A stretch of 64,000 nucleotides of DNA from Pseudanabaena mucicola FACHB-723 (GCF_014696385.1 NZ_JACJQB010000011.1:1-64000); one strand, 5' to 3'; counted from the stretch's first letter, positions 7,713 to 16,062 are shown. Program-made: numbers and translations. The notes: a model not told the origin generated them from the letters alone.

Positions 7713-9029
7713 ATGACTAAAAGGTTTTTCTCTGCACTGTGCTTATCTTTATTAGCCACAGTGACTATGATTGGGATTGTCGCCTGTCAGCCGCCTAGTA
7801 CCACAACTAATAATGCTAATCCTACAGCGACTACTGCTAACACTTCAGGCAGTGGCGGCGTAAAGGATAGCTTGCGACTAGGCGCACTCTTGCCTGTAAC
7901 TGGTGACCTATCTTCGATTGGTGCACCGATGGTCAAATCCATTGATTTTCTTGTCGAAACCGTTAATAGCTGTGGTGGCGTATTAGATAAGCCCATTACT
8001 TTCATTAAAGAAGATGATCGCACTGACCCACCCGCAGGTGCAGAAGCGATGACCAAACTTGTAAAAGTCGATAACGTTGGGGCTGTAGTTGGCGCATTTG
8101 CTAGTAGTGTATCGACCGCCGCTCTTGCGATCGCAGTTCCCAATAAGGTCGTGATGATTTCCCCAGGTAGCACCAGTCCCGTATTTTCAGAACGGGCTAA
8201 AAAAGGTGAATTTAATGGGTATTGGGCGCGTACTGCCCCCCCCGATACCTATCAAGCCCTTGCGCTGGCTAACTTAGCCTACAAAAAAGGTGCTCGCAAA
8301 GTTGCCACTCTGGTCATCAATAATGACTATGGCGTAGGTTTTGAAAAAGCCTTTGTGGAAGCCTTTGAAAAACTTGGTGGCACAATTGTTAACAAGAGTC
8401 GCCCCACCCGTTACGATCCCAAAGCCACTACCTTTGAGGCAGAGGCAAAGGGAGCATTTGGTAGCAAGCCCGATGCCGTTGCGGCAATTCTCTATCCAGA
8501 CTCTGGTGGCGCAGTCATCAAAGCTGCCTATGAGCAAGGCTTGACTAAGGATGTGCAGATTTTACTTACCGATGGCGTGAAAACTGAAGATTTTCCTAAG
8601 CTGATTGGTAATGCCCCTGACGGTAAATTGATTTTGGCGGGTGCAATCGGTACTGTACCTGGTGCTGATGGTAAGTCCCTTGAGACTTTTGCGAAGAACT
8701 TCAAAGCGAAAACAGGTGAAGAACTTGGCGCTTTTGTTCCCCATTCCTATGATGCGGCTGCCCTAGTTGCGATCGCAGCCGAAGCTGCCAAGGATGGTAC
8801 TGGCGACGGTATTAAGAGCAAAATTCGTGAAGTTGCTAATGCCCCCGGTCAAGAAGTCAGTGATGTCTGTGAAGCGATTAAGTTAGTGAAAGCAGGTACA
8901 GAAATTGATTACCAAGGCGCAAGCGGGAATGTTGATATTGATGAATTCGGCGATGTGAAGGGTAGCTATGATGTTTGGGAAGTCCAAGCGGATGGCAAGA
9001 TTACCGTCATAGATCGTGTTTCTCCTTAG
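7713..9029 (+). CDS. Branched-chain/neutral amino-acid-type ABC transporter substrate-binding lipoprotein
   Basis: A periplasmic type-I binding protein (LivJ/NatB/UrtA-like) of 438 residues. The chosen start at 7713 (MTKRFFSALCLSLLATVTM) gives a classical lipoprotein signal: basic n-region, hydrophobic core and a GIVAC lipobox whose Cys would be lipidated; upstream in-frame ATGs (7644, 7695) would put extra polar residues before it. A Thr/Asn-rich linker leads to LRLGALLPVTGDLSSIG and VVGAFASSVSTAALAIAVP, where the ligand backbone is bound. No permease or ATPase genes are adjacent, so it is an orphan component here. The ligand cannot be assigned from sequence. Confidence 0.88.
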   Translation: MTKRFFSALCLSLLATVTMIGIVACQPPSTTTNNANPTATTANTSGSGGVKDSLRLGALLPVTGDLSSIGAPMVKSIDFLVETVNSCGGVLDKPITFIKEDDRTDPPAGAEAMTKLVKVDNVGAVVGAFASSVSTAALAIAVPNKVVMISPGSTSPVFSERAKKGEFNGYWARTAPPDTYQALALANLAYKKGARKVATLVINNDYGVGFEKAFVEAFEKLGGTIVNKSRPTRYDPKATTFEAEAKGAFGSKPDAVAAILYPDSGGAVIKAAYEQGLTKDVQILLTDGVKTEDFPKLIGNAPDGKLILAGAIGTVPGADGKSLETFAKNFKAKTGEELGAFVPHSYDAAALVAIAAEAAKDGTGDGIKSKIREVANAPGQEVSDVCEAIKLVKAGTEIDYQGASGNVDIDEFGDVKGSYDVWEVQADGKITVIDRVSP

Positions 9030-9053
9030 TACATAAGTACATAGAGCCTAACA

Positions 9054-9090
9054 GCAAAACTAAAAATGGCGTAGCCATTTTTAGTTTTGC
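9054..9090 (+). terminator. Terminator hairpin after the binding-protein gene
   Basis: Perfect 17-bp stem (9054-9070 with 9074-9090), loop GTA, 24 bases after the stop codon. The stem is AT-rich with TTTTTAGTTTT in the 3' arm. Confidence 0.75.
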
Positions 9091-9157
9091 AAATCATTAC
9101 TGGGTTTTGCTCAAAACCTGATAACCTTTCATTACATTTTTTAGAGACAAGATACCT

Positions 9158-9547
9158 ATGGCGATCGAACTCAAACAGGCTTCGCCGCAAGAAGTTTCCA
9201 TTTATATGCCCTACTACCGAGAGCCTAATAAGCGCATGGCACTACCCTATGCCATCTCTCTGTATAAGCAAGCTGAACTGGCGGGTGAACGTCATATAGA
9301 AGGTAGTCCTCCGATTTCATTTGTAGCAGTGTGGCGAGTTGCTAACTTACCATCAGATATCACTCTCTGTCGTGTCACCTTTGCAGGAGATGATGACATG
9401 AGCTATGAAATGACCTTAGAAAATTCTGAATTTATGGGATATCTAATTGAGGTAGTGGCTAGCATTCGCGACAAAAACTGTATTGATTTCCCGCAAATTT
9501 TTTATAGCAAGTTGTTTAGGCTGAAACTATCTGGTGGTGAGCTATAG
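9158..9547 (+). CDS. Hypothetical protein
   Basis: A 129-residue protein that I do not recognise. It starts at an ATG at 9158 (MAIELKQASPQE). It looks like a soluble mixed alpha/beta protein: a predicted helix KRMALPYAISLYKQAELAG, a beta-rich middle FVAVWRVANLP and ITLCRVTFAG, and a C-terminal ENSEFMGYLIEVVASI helix. It has no signal peptide or membrane helix. It could share a transcript with the small gene at 9670, although 120 bases separate them. Codon use and HIP1 sites match the neighbours. Confidence 0.65.
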   Translation: MAIELKQASPQEVSIYMPYYREPNKRMALPYAISLYKQAELAGERHIEGSPPISFVAVWRVANLPSDITLCRVTFAGDDDMSYEMTLENSEFMGYLIEVVASIRDKNCIDFPQIFYSKLFRLKLSGGEL

Positions 9548-9669
9548 TCCTAGTCTGCAATCTTGCTAAAAAAAACAAAGTCAGCTAAAGTCCTGATGCT
9601 ACTTTTGTTAACAAACAAATAGCAATCAATTTAAATCAATTTAACAGTCAAATTTAAGGGGTTGATATT

Positions 9670-9933
9670 GTGTCATATGCCGCCCAACGCTTTGAACCAC
9701 AAGAAAAACAATCGGAGTCTCTAATTTCTAAAATTGATCCGATGGTCGTCAGGTCTGCCAAACAGATTTATCGCTATTATGCCGACTCCTATGCTGCCCA
9801 GATGCCTCGTCCTAAAGGAGTTGCCATTAATCGAGTTGATATGTCAGGCAAGCTAATTTTTTCACAGTTGATTTTGCTGCCACAGGAAAGTTTTGTGCCG
9901 ATGGAGTTGATTGAATTGTCGGAATACCATTAA
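9670..9933 (+). CDS. Hypothetical small protein
   Basis: An 87-residue protein with a GTG start at 9670, preceded by AAGGGG at a good distance (about 9657-9662). The central RSAKQIYRYYADSYAAQMPRP is probably helical, and the C-terminal KLIFSQLILLPQESFVPMELIEL is hydrophobic but not long enough for a clear membrane helix. Not recognised; short proteins of this look are common in cyanobacteria. It is followed 44 bases later by the GH19 gene on the same strand. Confidence 0.6.
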   Translation: MSYAAQRFEPQEKQSESLISKIDPMVVRSAKQIYRYYADSYAAQMPRPKGVAINRVDMSGKLIFSQLILLPQESFVPMELIELSEYH

Positions 9934-9977
9934 CAAATGGTGTTAATTAAATTGGAAAGCAACACCCGATTAAGGTC

Positions 9978-11228
9978 ATGAAACAAGTTGAGATTTGGCG
10001 CTCACAGGCTGCCGCAACCCTTGCATTTCTAGTTCCCAAAATCGTCGGCAATACCACCAATGAGCGTGATGGACTTGTGGATGATCTCATGCGTGCGCTC
10101 AATAACTTACCCCCACGTCCTGCCAATCGCCAACCCTACGCAGGGCTTTTGCCTGCCGCCGATATTGCCACATGGCGCAGTCGGGCTGCCCTAGTCCTCC
10201 AAAACTCAGTTCCTAAAATCCCTAATGTTGAGGGTAGTGTTTTTGACGGCGCGATTGATGACTTGATTCGTTTTTTAAAAAATTTACCAGCCCGTCCCAC
10301 AGGACGCGCACCCTATGCAGGTCTATTTGCACCCGCTGATTTGACCACATGGCGCAAACAAGCTGCCCAAACTCTAGTAGCCGATATTTCGCGAATTACT
10401 GATCCAAAACATACGAGTGCTGATGGCAAAGTGGATGACCTAGTAAGAGCGATTAGTGGTTTACCTTTGCGCCCAATTATGCGTAAACCCTACGAAGGTT
10501 TATATGAAGCTCCTAACCTGATTGATTTACGGAAGTTAGTTGCCAAACGACTGGGGCAGTTGATTACGAATTTAAAAGATGACTTTAATCCTAAGGATGT
10601 GCTAGTCGATCGCACAATTCGCGTGCTTAATAATTTGCCACCCCGCAGTGCCGATCAAGAACCCTATGCAGGTTTGTATCCACCTGCGACGGCAACCCCA
10701 ACTTTGATTACGCAAGAGCAACTAATTGCGATCGCACCCTATTCCCGCCGCGATCGCCTTGCTAGTTTGCTGCCGCACCTGAATACAACTATGCAGCGCT
10801 ATGCCATCACCACACCTCTGCGTAAGGCGCATTTTTTAGCCCAAGTCGGACATGAAAGCGATGGCTTTAATACCAACGAGGAATACGCCTCTGGGTCTGA
10901 CTATGAATGGCGTGATGATTTAGGGAATACGCAGTCAGGGGATGGTGTGCGCTTTAAAGGTCGGGGACTGATTCAGGTAACAGGGCGAGCTAATTATGCT
11001 GAATGTGGACGTGCCTTGGGCGTGGACTTGATTAGCAACCCGCGCCGCTTAGCGGATTATGACCTCGCTTGTCTTAGTGCAGGTTGGTATTGGGATACGC
11101 GCAAACTAAATGTCTATGCCGATCGCGATGATATTCTCACGGTCACCCGCATCATCAACGGTGGCACTAATGGTTTAGCCGATCGCCAGTCCTATTTGGT
11201 CAGAGCCAAGCGTGTATTTGGAATTTAG
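9978..11228 (+). CDS. Four-repeat protein with C-terminal GH19 (chitinase/endolysin-like) domain
   Basis: A 416-residue protein in two parts. Residues 1-236 hold four tandem repeats of about 59 residues, each starting W/L-R-x-x-A-A and ending P-x-R-P-x-x-x-x-PY-x-GL (PYAGL-type ends at 53, 112, 171 and 229). Residues ~243-416 are a GH19 hydrolase: KAHFLAQVGHESDGF contains the catalytic Glu region (near 293), and RFKGRGLIQVTGRANY plus AGWYWDTRKLN are family hallmarks also seen in phage endolysins. The domain should cleave chitin or peptidoglycan glycan chains. No signal peptide is seen, which is odd for a wall hydrolase. The repeat unit is not a family I know. Confidence 0.85.
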   Translation: MKQVEIWRSQAAATLAFLVPKIVGNTTNERDGLVDDLMRALNNLPPRPANRQPYAGLLPAADIATWRSRAALVLQNSVPKIPNVEGSVFDGAIDDLIRFLKNLPARPTGRAPYAGLFAPADLTTWRKQAAQTLVADISRITDPKHTSADGKVDDLVRAISGLPLRPIMRKPYEGLYEAPNLIDLRKLVAKRLGQLITNLKDDFNPKDVLVDRTIRVLNNLPPRSADQEPYAGLYPPATATPTLITQEQLIAIAPYSRRDRLASLLPHLNTTMQRYAITTPLRKAHFLAQVGHESDGFNTNEEYASGSDYEWRDDLGNTQSGDGVRFKGRGLIQVTGRANYAECGRALGVDLISNPRRLADYDLACLSAGWYWDTRKLNVYADRDDILTVTRIINGGTNGLADRQSYLVRAKRVFGI

Positions 11229-11244
11229 GCTTATTTAGACTTAT

Positions 11245-11805
11245 ATGATCAATGGCAATCTAGGTCTCTGTGGTGCTCATCGCACTGGCAAAACTACTCT
11301 TGCGATCGCAATTGCCGATCGGCTCAATATCCCCTTTATCCGCACCACCACCAGTCAAGTTTTCGCAAATTTAGGGCTAGATCCTGCCGAGTCGATGGAT
11401 TTTCAGACAAGGCTATTTGTGCAGAACCATGTGCTTGATGCAGCTGAACAGATTTGGCAAAATTCAGCGACCAACTTTATTAGCGATCGCACTCCGATTG
11501 ACATGATTGCCTATACGCTTGGTGATATTCAGGGAAAAACTGAGGTTGACTTTGATTTGCTTAGTCAATATATAAATCGTTGCTTTGCGAGTACCAATAG
11601 TTTTTTTCAAAAGCTCGCGATCATTCAACCGGGTATTCCCCTTGTGTACGAGCAAGGCAAGGCGGCGTTAAATGCTGCCTATATTGAGCATATTAATGTT
11701 TTGGTGATGGGGTTATGTGGCGATCAAAGACTTAAGGTAAATGTGTTTTGTAATCCAAGGGATGCGATCGCAATGGATGTAAGAATTAGCAATATCTTGG
11801 GCTAG
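11245..11805 (+). CDS. P-loop NTPase / nucleoside-kinase-like protein
   Basis: A 186-residue P-loop protein. GLCGAHRTGKTTLAIAIAD is the Walker A region; NFISDRTPIDMIAY carries a DR-type motif like that of deoxynucleoside and related small-molecule kinases. The middle VDFDLLSQYINRCFAS... is helical. Similar AAA/kinase proteins turn up in phage and mobile regions with unknown substrates. It starts 17 bases after the GH19 gene on the same strand, so the two probably form one transcript; this pairing with a lysozyme-like domain suggests an old phage or competition cassette, which is an inference. Confidence 0.65.
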   Translation: MINGNLGLCGAHRTGKTTLAIAIADRLNIPFIRTTTSQVFANLGLDPAESMDFQTRLFVQNHVLDAAEQIWQNSATNFISDRTPIDMIAYTLGDIQGKTEVDFDLLSQYINRCFASTNSFFQKLAIIQPGIPLVYEQGKAALNAAYIEHINVLVMGLCGDQRLKVNVFCNPRDAIAMDVRISNILG

Positions 11806-11807
11806 TG

Positions 11808-12605
11808 TTACTCAGGAATGGCATCCATTTTCGCAAACCCAATTACCTGCATCGAGCCATCAACCAGCTCCAGTTTGATTACCCTTGCGGTAATTCCTGC
11901 ACTTTCTAGCTGCCGTAAATCCAAGACCCTATTTAAACCTTCCGTAAAAGCATTGGCAATTTGAGCAGGTACAGGTATTTTGGACAGTTCAATTTTAGGA
12001 TTGATAATTTGTAATTTTGTACCGCCAACGGTTTTTAATTCAGCGTTTACCGAGACATCAAGCTTAGTTGGTTCAGGGTTAGTTGCGGTGGGTTTTGCCT
12101 GTAAAGAAGCCGTCAAACGGATGCGATTGTCGCTTAAAAAAGTGACCTCTGGGTCAGCAAGGTCAAGCACTTCTGCTTTGTTCGGATTAGAACCAGTAAT
12201 ATCAATACTGAGGTTTTTGAACGAAGATTGTACCGTTGGCGATCGCAAGGCGTAATTAATATCTTCAGAGCGTAAGCGCACACGTACCGCAGCCTGTAAT
12301 GGTCGACGCAGAACAACCTTGCCCGACTGTACAGAATTGGGATCGATGCTAATTGGGTCAGTTTCTAGATCAACTTCATCGATGCGGAGAAACTCTAAAA
12401 TGTAAACCCCCCGTCCCGCAACACGAATTCGAACAACATTACCCAGCAGGATTTGATAGTTAGGAGCATTATCAACACGCACCTCTAGGACATCTGCCTT
12501 GACAATTTGTCCACGCAAAAAGTCGGTTGCCACCTTATCGATCGCAATTCCTGGCGCACCAGCTAAACCTAAAAATGTTGTTAGTAAACCAGCCAGTAAT
12601 TCCAT
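11808..12605 (-). CDS. DUF2993 / LmeA-like phospholipid-binding protein
   Basis: A 265-residue DUF2993 protein, the family that includes mycobacterial LmeA, which binds phospholipids. The start is set at the ATG at 12605 (MELLAGLLTTFLG), giving a short hydrophobic N-terminus that may be a membrane anchor; the upstream TTG adds only two residues. Further cues are ADVLEVRVDNAPNYQILLG, VRIAGRGVYILEFLRIDEVD and the repeated beta-strand pattern of a lipid-binding sheet. The 3' end converges on the P-loop gene with only two bases between the stop codons and no terminator between. Confidence 0.82.
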   Translation of the reverse strand: MELLAGLLTTFLGLAGAPGIAIDKVATDFLRGQIVKADVLEVRVDNAPNYQILLGNVVRIRVAGRGVYILEFLRIDEVDLETDPISIDPNSVQSGKVVLRRPLQAAVRVRLRSEDINYALRSPTVQSSFKNLSIDITGSNPNKAEVLDLADPEVTFLSDNRIRLTASLQAKPTATNPEPTKLDVSVNAELKTVGGTKLQIINPKIELSKIPVPAQIANAFTEGLNRVLDLRQLESAGITARVIKLELVDGSMQVIGFAKMDAIPE

Positions 12606-12673
12606 AATCAATCTGCGGCAGTATCCTTGCGATCATAAACCAAAATACTGAATTACGGCTTGCGAATCTCCTA

Positions 12674-12720
12674 TGACGAGTGGCGGCGCGTAGCGCCGCC
12701 ATTCGTTTTCTGGTTTTATG
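12674..12720. repeat. Decayed palindromic repeat, GGCGC-GTA-GCGCC core
   Basis: Core GGCGGCGCGTAGCGCCGCC with imperfect outer arms (ACGAGT/ATTCGT) and the flank TTCTGGTTTTATGTCCT, which matches the right side of the copies at 13404 and 23676. It appears to be a shortened member of that family. Confidence 0.65.
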
Positions 12721-12767
12721 TCCTCAGCAAAACTTTTTTTGCTATATAAGTAGCTAGGCATAATTAA

Positions 12768-12823
12768 AACCCAAAGCTAAAACCTGTGACGCACGCGCAG
12801 CGTGCGCCACAGGTTTTAGGGTT
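12768..12823. repeat. Inverted repeat with GCGCACGC-type core
   Basis: AAAACCTGTG and CACAGGTTTT form perfect outer arms around ACGCACGCGCAGCGTGCGC, itself palindromic, with AAACCC/GGGTTTT further out. A fragment of a similar core (CGCACGCGCAGCG) recurs at 32661, so this is a second palindrome family. Confidence 0.65.
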
Positions 12824-12886
12824 TTATATTTAATTGCGCCCAGTTATTTAAAACATATCTTCAAGAAAATTAAGGCATTTTTATCC

Positions 12887-13399
12887 ATGCAAATTCGGTT
12901 GGCAATAGAGGCAGATTTGCCTACGATTATCGAAATTTATAATGCTTCTATACCTAGCCGTCTTGCCACCGCAGACCTTGAGCCGATCACTGTAGAGAGT
13001 CGTCGTACTTGGTTCCGATCCCATGACGATCGCTATCCTGTGTGGGTAGCAACCATTGGCGATCGCAACATTCAAGGCGATCAAAATGAGCAAATTATTG
13101 GTTGGCTAAGTTTGCAGATGTTTTACGGTCGCCCTGCCTATCACAAAACCGCAGAGGTCAGTATTTATATAGATCCTAACTATCAAGGTCAAGGTATTGG
13201 CAAACAGTTACTCGATTTTGCGATCGCACAATGCCCTAAGCTTGGCATTTCTAAACTAGTCGGCTTCATCTTTGCCCACAATGCCGCTAGCTGTCATTTA
13301 TTTCAAAAATTTGGGTTTCAACAATGGGGATTGTTGCCACAGGTGGCGGAATTAGATGGCCAAGAACAAAGTTTACTGATTCTTGGCAAAAGTATTTAG
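12887..13399 (+). CDS. GNAT-family N-acetyltransferase, phosphinothricin-acetyltransferase type
   Basis: A 170-residue GNAT enzyme. It opens with the characteristic MQIRLAIEADLPTIIEIYN and shows TVESRRTWFRSHD, the acyl-CoA binding motif YQGQGIGKQLLDFAI (Q-x-x-G-x-G), and HNAASCHLFQKFGF, the C-terminal elements shared with PAT/bar-like enzymes that acetylate phosphinothricin or methionine sulfone/sulfoximine. The real substrate in this organism is unknown. Length is normal. A member of the dispersed palindrome family begins five bases after the stop. Confidence 0.88.
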   Translation: MQIRLAIEADLPTIIEIYNASIPSRLATADLEPITVESRRTWFRSHDDRYPVWVATIGDRNIQGDQNEQIIGWLSLQMFYGRPAYHKTAEVSIYIDPNYQGQGIGKQLLDFAIAQCPKLGISKLVGFIFAHNAASCHLFQKFGFQQWGLLPQVAELDGQEQSLLILGKSI

Positions 13400-13403
13400 C
13401 TTA

Positions 13404-13518
13404 TATAGTTACTGCTATTTGGATTAAGACCAATCAAAACCCAAGAAGCGAGTTGCGGCGCGAAGCGCCGCAACTCGTCTTCTGGTTTTGTGTCTTAACA
13501 AGACTGGCGACAGCTATA
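13404..13518. repeat. Palindromic MITE, TATAG ends (family copy 1)
   Basis: About 115 bases. Imperfect terminal repeats TATAGTTACTGC... and ...GCGACAGCTATA enclose GTTAAGACA/AAAACCC-type arms and a perfect core stem GAGTTGCGGCGC-GAA-GCGCCGCAACTC. It shares a long near-identical stretch with the copy at 23676 (including TCTTAACAAGACTGGCGACAG). It fills the gap between the GNAT and methyltransferase genes. Confidence 0.8.
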
Positions 13519-13537
13519 ACAGTGCTATCTATATAAA

Positions 13538-14314
13538 ATGATGAACATGCAGAAAATAAATAGATTGCATCAATTTGGTAAAGTCTTTGGTTCTTGGTTG
13601 CTGATTCTCCTGATTAGTATTCTAGGCATCACTTCCGTTAATAACGAAACTGCGATCGCAAGTATTGGTCAAGATGTCATCTATCAATACAAAACTCCCC
13701 ACAGTCCCGATGGTATCGGCAAATTTTATATGGGACGTGAAATCGCGCAAGTTATGGGACATCTTGGTGCAGGATGGCTAGAACGCTCTAGTCGTGAGCG
13801 AGAAGAGAAACCAAGTCAACTAATTGCCGATCTAGACCTCAAACCCACCGATATCGTGGCGGACATTGGTGCAGGCACAGGTTATCTCAGCTTTAAAATT
13901 GCATCATTCTTAACCTCTGGCAAGGTTTTGGCAGTAGATATTCAACCTGAAATGATTGATATTTTAGGTCTCTTCAAACAAGAAACCAAACTCAGCAATG
14001 TTGAGCCAGTTTTGGGTACTGTGAGCAATCCTAACTTGCCAGCATCGAGCATTGATCTAGCGCTCATGGTTGATGCCTACCACGAATTTGACTATCCCCA
14101 AGAGATGATGCAAAACATCGTCAAGGCTTTGAAGCCTAATGGAAGAGTTGTCTTGGCAGAATATAAAGCTGAAAATCCTTTTGTGGCGATCAAGAAATTA
14201 CATAAGATGACTGAAAAACAGGTCAAAAAAGAAATGGCAGCCGTGGGACTCACTTGGCAAGAAACCAAACAAAGTCTGCCCCAACAACATCTGATGATCT
14301 TTCAGAAGAATTAG
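13538..14314 (+). CDS. Exported class I SAM-dependent methyltransferase
   Basis: A 258-residue protein with a membrane-spanning or signal segment at 18-40 (SWLLILLISILGITSV, then an AIAS-type cleavage site), followed by a Rossmann methyltransferase: VADIGAGTGYLSFKIA is motif I, VLAVDIQPEMIDIL motif II, IDLALMVDAYHEFDYP motif IV and LKPNGRVVLAEYK motif V. The preceding YMGREIAQVMGHLGAGWLER is typical of a bacterial group with exported members of unknown substrate. SAM is cytoplasmic, so an exported enzyme is puzzling; the helix may instead be an uncleaved anchor with the catalytic domain inside. Confidence 0.82.
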   Translation: MMNMQKINRLHQFGKVFGSWLLILLISILGITSVNNETAIASIGQDVIYQYKTPHSPDGIGKFYMGREIAQVMGHLGAGWLERSSREREEKPSQLIADLDLKPTDIVADIGAGTGYLSFKIASFLTSGKVLAVDIQPEMIDILGLFKQETKLSNVEPVLGTVSNPNLPASSIDLALMVDAYHEFDYPQEMMQNIVKALKPNGRVVLAEYKAENPFVAIKKLHKMTEKQVKKEMAAVGLTWQETKQSLPQQHLMIFQKN

Positions 14315-14316
14315 AA

Positions 14317-14355
14317 GAAGATTGTGCCGCCTGCGTAGCAGGAAGCGCAATCTTC
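14317..14355. terminator. Hairpin between convergent genes
   Basis: GAAGATTG at 14317-14324 pairs with CAATCTTC at 14348-14355, with an inner GCCTGC-GTA-GCAGG stem and a small mismatch. It lies between the convergent methyltransferase and thiD ends and may stop transcription from both sides, although T-runs are weak. Confidence 0.5.
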
Positions 14356-14376
14356 AAGTAAAGACAAAGCACTGGA

Positions 14377-15195
14377 CTACTTTGATAACAAAGGGAAAAA
14401 ATGCCCCACTGGCCCCTGACCTTTACCGATCGCAAGGGCATATTTCAAAGCTTCCGTGACATAGTTTTTTGCATCGACAACTGCTTGAAATCTTGGTTTC
14501 CCTAATGCCAAATTTGCCGCGATTGCCGCCGATAGGGTGCAGCCAGTCCCATGGGTATGGTTTGTATCAATCACCTCAGTTTTTAGCACCTCAAAGCCTT
14601 CGCCATCGAACCAAACATCTACGGCTCTGAGATCTTGCAGCATCCCACCACCCTTTACCAAGACCGATCGCGCTCCCAATTTATAAATTTTCTGCGCCGC
14701 CGTTTGCATATCCGCCAGTGTTTTGATTTCCATATCCGCGAGAATCTGTGCCTCATAGCGGTTTGGCGTGGCGATCGCCGCGAGAGGAATTAACAGCTCA
14801 CGGATCGTTTTTACGGCTTCATCATCAATTAGTTGTGCTCCTGCCCGTGAAACCATCACAGGATCAACCACCACATTTCCAAATCCAAAAGCGACTAATT
14901 TCTTGGCAACGGTTTTAATGATGTCCTGATTGAGCAACATCCCCGTTTTGATTGCTCCCACTTGCATATCAGTCATCACTGCTTCAAATTGAGCCGTTAC
15001 TGATTCTGCCGACATCGCATCTACTCGCGTTACGCCCTGTGTGTTTTGGGCGGTGATGCAAGTCAGCACACTAGTTCCATGGACACAATGAAAGGCAAAA
15101 GTACGGAGATCAGCCTGTATGCCTGCGCCGCCACCACTATCTGAGCCTGCAATCGTCATTGCGATCGGTATTGACGAATTATGCGAGTTAACCAT
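14377..15195 (-). CDS. thiD: Bifunctional hydroxymethylpyrimidine kinase / phosphomethylpyrimidine kinase
   Basis: Phosphorylates HMP and then HMP-P in thiamine biosynthesis. The 272-residue protein has the family start IAMTIAGSDSGGGAGIQADL, the VVDPVMVSRAGAQLI strand, TPNRYEAQIL, VLVKGGG and the C-terminal HTHGTGCTLSAAIAA anion hole whose Asp equivalent is replaced in the usual THGTGC context. The length is standard. It is a single gene with no thi neighbours, and I see no TPP-riboswitch signature in the 190 bases upstream. Confidence 0.93.
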   Translation of the reverse strand: MVNSHNSSIPIAMTIAGSDSGGGAGIQADLRTFAFHCVHGTSVLTCITAQNTQGVTRVDAMSAESVTAQFEAVMTDMQVGAIKTGMLLNQDIIKTVAKKLVAFGFGNVVVDPVMVSRAGAQLIDDEAVKTIRELLIPLAAIATPNRYEAQILADMEIKTLADMQTAAQKIYKLGARSVLVKGGGMLQDLRAVDVWFDGEGFEVLKTEVIDTNHTHGTGCTLSAAIAANLALGKPRFQAVVDAKNYVTEALKYALAIGKGQGPVGHFFPLLSK

Positions 15196-15240
15196 GATTT
15201 ATTGAAAATTTATACAAAGCCAGTAATTAAGTTTAAAACT

Positions 15241-15283
15241 TAGATTGTCATCCTGCCCGCTACGCGGGCGGGATGACAATCTA
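15241..15283. repeat. Hairpin repeat, 20-bp stem
   Basis: Arms 15241-15260 and 15264-15283 pair with a single G-U-type mismatch around TAC; the centre CCCGC-TAC-GCGGG resembles hairpins at 52069 and, less closely, 16063. It lies upstream of both thiD and the divergent TerB-domain gene. Confidence 0.65.
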
Positions 15284-15384
15284 GGTGCAGTTACTACCAA
15301 ACATTAAACTTTCTTTAACGCATAACCGATCCTAATTACAGACAAAGCAATCTATGATTTAGTCAACCTGTAGACTGACTGGTT

Positions 15385-16032
15385 ATGCAAACAGATCATC
15401 CAATTTATACACAAGCACAGATTTCAGCTTGGTTGCGGGGACTCATGAGTGTTGCCCTCGCGGACAATGATTACAGCGACCAAGAGCGCACCTTATTTGA
15501 CCAAATTAGTCATAGCGATGAGTGGGGTGAGGACTTAAGCAATAGTACCTTTGACCCAATTAGCGCCCAAGAATTAGCAGAAGCATTAGGTTGCGATCGC
15601 GATATTGGACAGAATTTTTTACGCATGGCAGTGATGATGGCACTTGCCGACGGCAAATATACCGATGCCGAAGACGATATTATTCAAGGCTTTTGCAAAG
15701 CCCTTGGTCAAGAAGTTAAACCAATCAATGATTTACGTCAAAACTTAGAAGCTGCATCCCACCATGGCGAACATCATCCCGATCTTCTCAATCCTGTCAA
15801 AGAATGGCTAGACCATATGGAAATCCATGATTCACGACTGGCGAATCTCATTTGTAAAGTGATTCCTGCCCAATGTCCTTTTGAGCGTGACGTTGTTTTG
15901 TTTGGGCGCAAAATCATGCATATTCCCGCAATGTGTGAAATTAACCCGCTCTACGATCAGCTAGTCGGTTTACGTTTTCGCTCCCTTAGCTATCTCGCCG
16001 ACAAAGGCGAAGATGTCTCGAAATATTGCTAA
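15385..16032 (+). CDS. TerB-like domain fused to Mo-dependent nitrogenase C-terminal-type domain
   Basis: A 215-residue protein. Residues ~10-115 resemble the TerB/TerB-N helical fold (GLMSVALADNDYSDQERTLF and MAVMMALADGKYTDAEDDII, two similar acidic helical hairpins). Residues ~135-210 match the small Mo-dependent nitrogenase C-terminal family found in cyanobacteria: LANLICKVIPAQCPFERDV, FGRKIMHIPAMCEINPLYDQL and LRFRSLSYLADKGED, with conserved cysteines. Despite the family name these proteins are not nitrogenase subunits, and no nif gene lies in the window. Function unknown. Confidence 0.78.
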   Translation: MQTDHPIYTQAQISAWLRGLMSVALADNDYSDQERTLFDQISHSDEWGEDLSNSTFDPISAQELAEALGCDRDIGQNFLRMAVMMALADGKYTDAEDDIIQGFCKALGQEVKPINDLRQNLEAASHHGEHHPDLLNPVKEWLDHMEIHDSRLANLICKVIPAQCPFERDVVLFGRKIMHIPAMCEINPLYDQLVGLRFRSLSYLADKGEDVSKYC

Positions 16033-16062
16033 GTAATTCAGTATATTTAAAAATTAAAATCA

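Noticed and set aside
15196-15384. Possible TPP riboswitch upstream of thiD
   Set aside because: No CUGAGA core or matching thi-box elements were found; only a generic hairpin is present.
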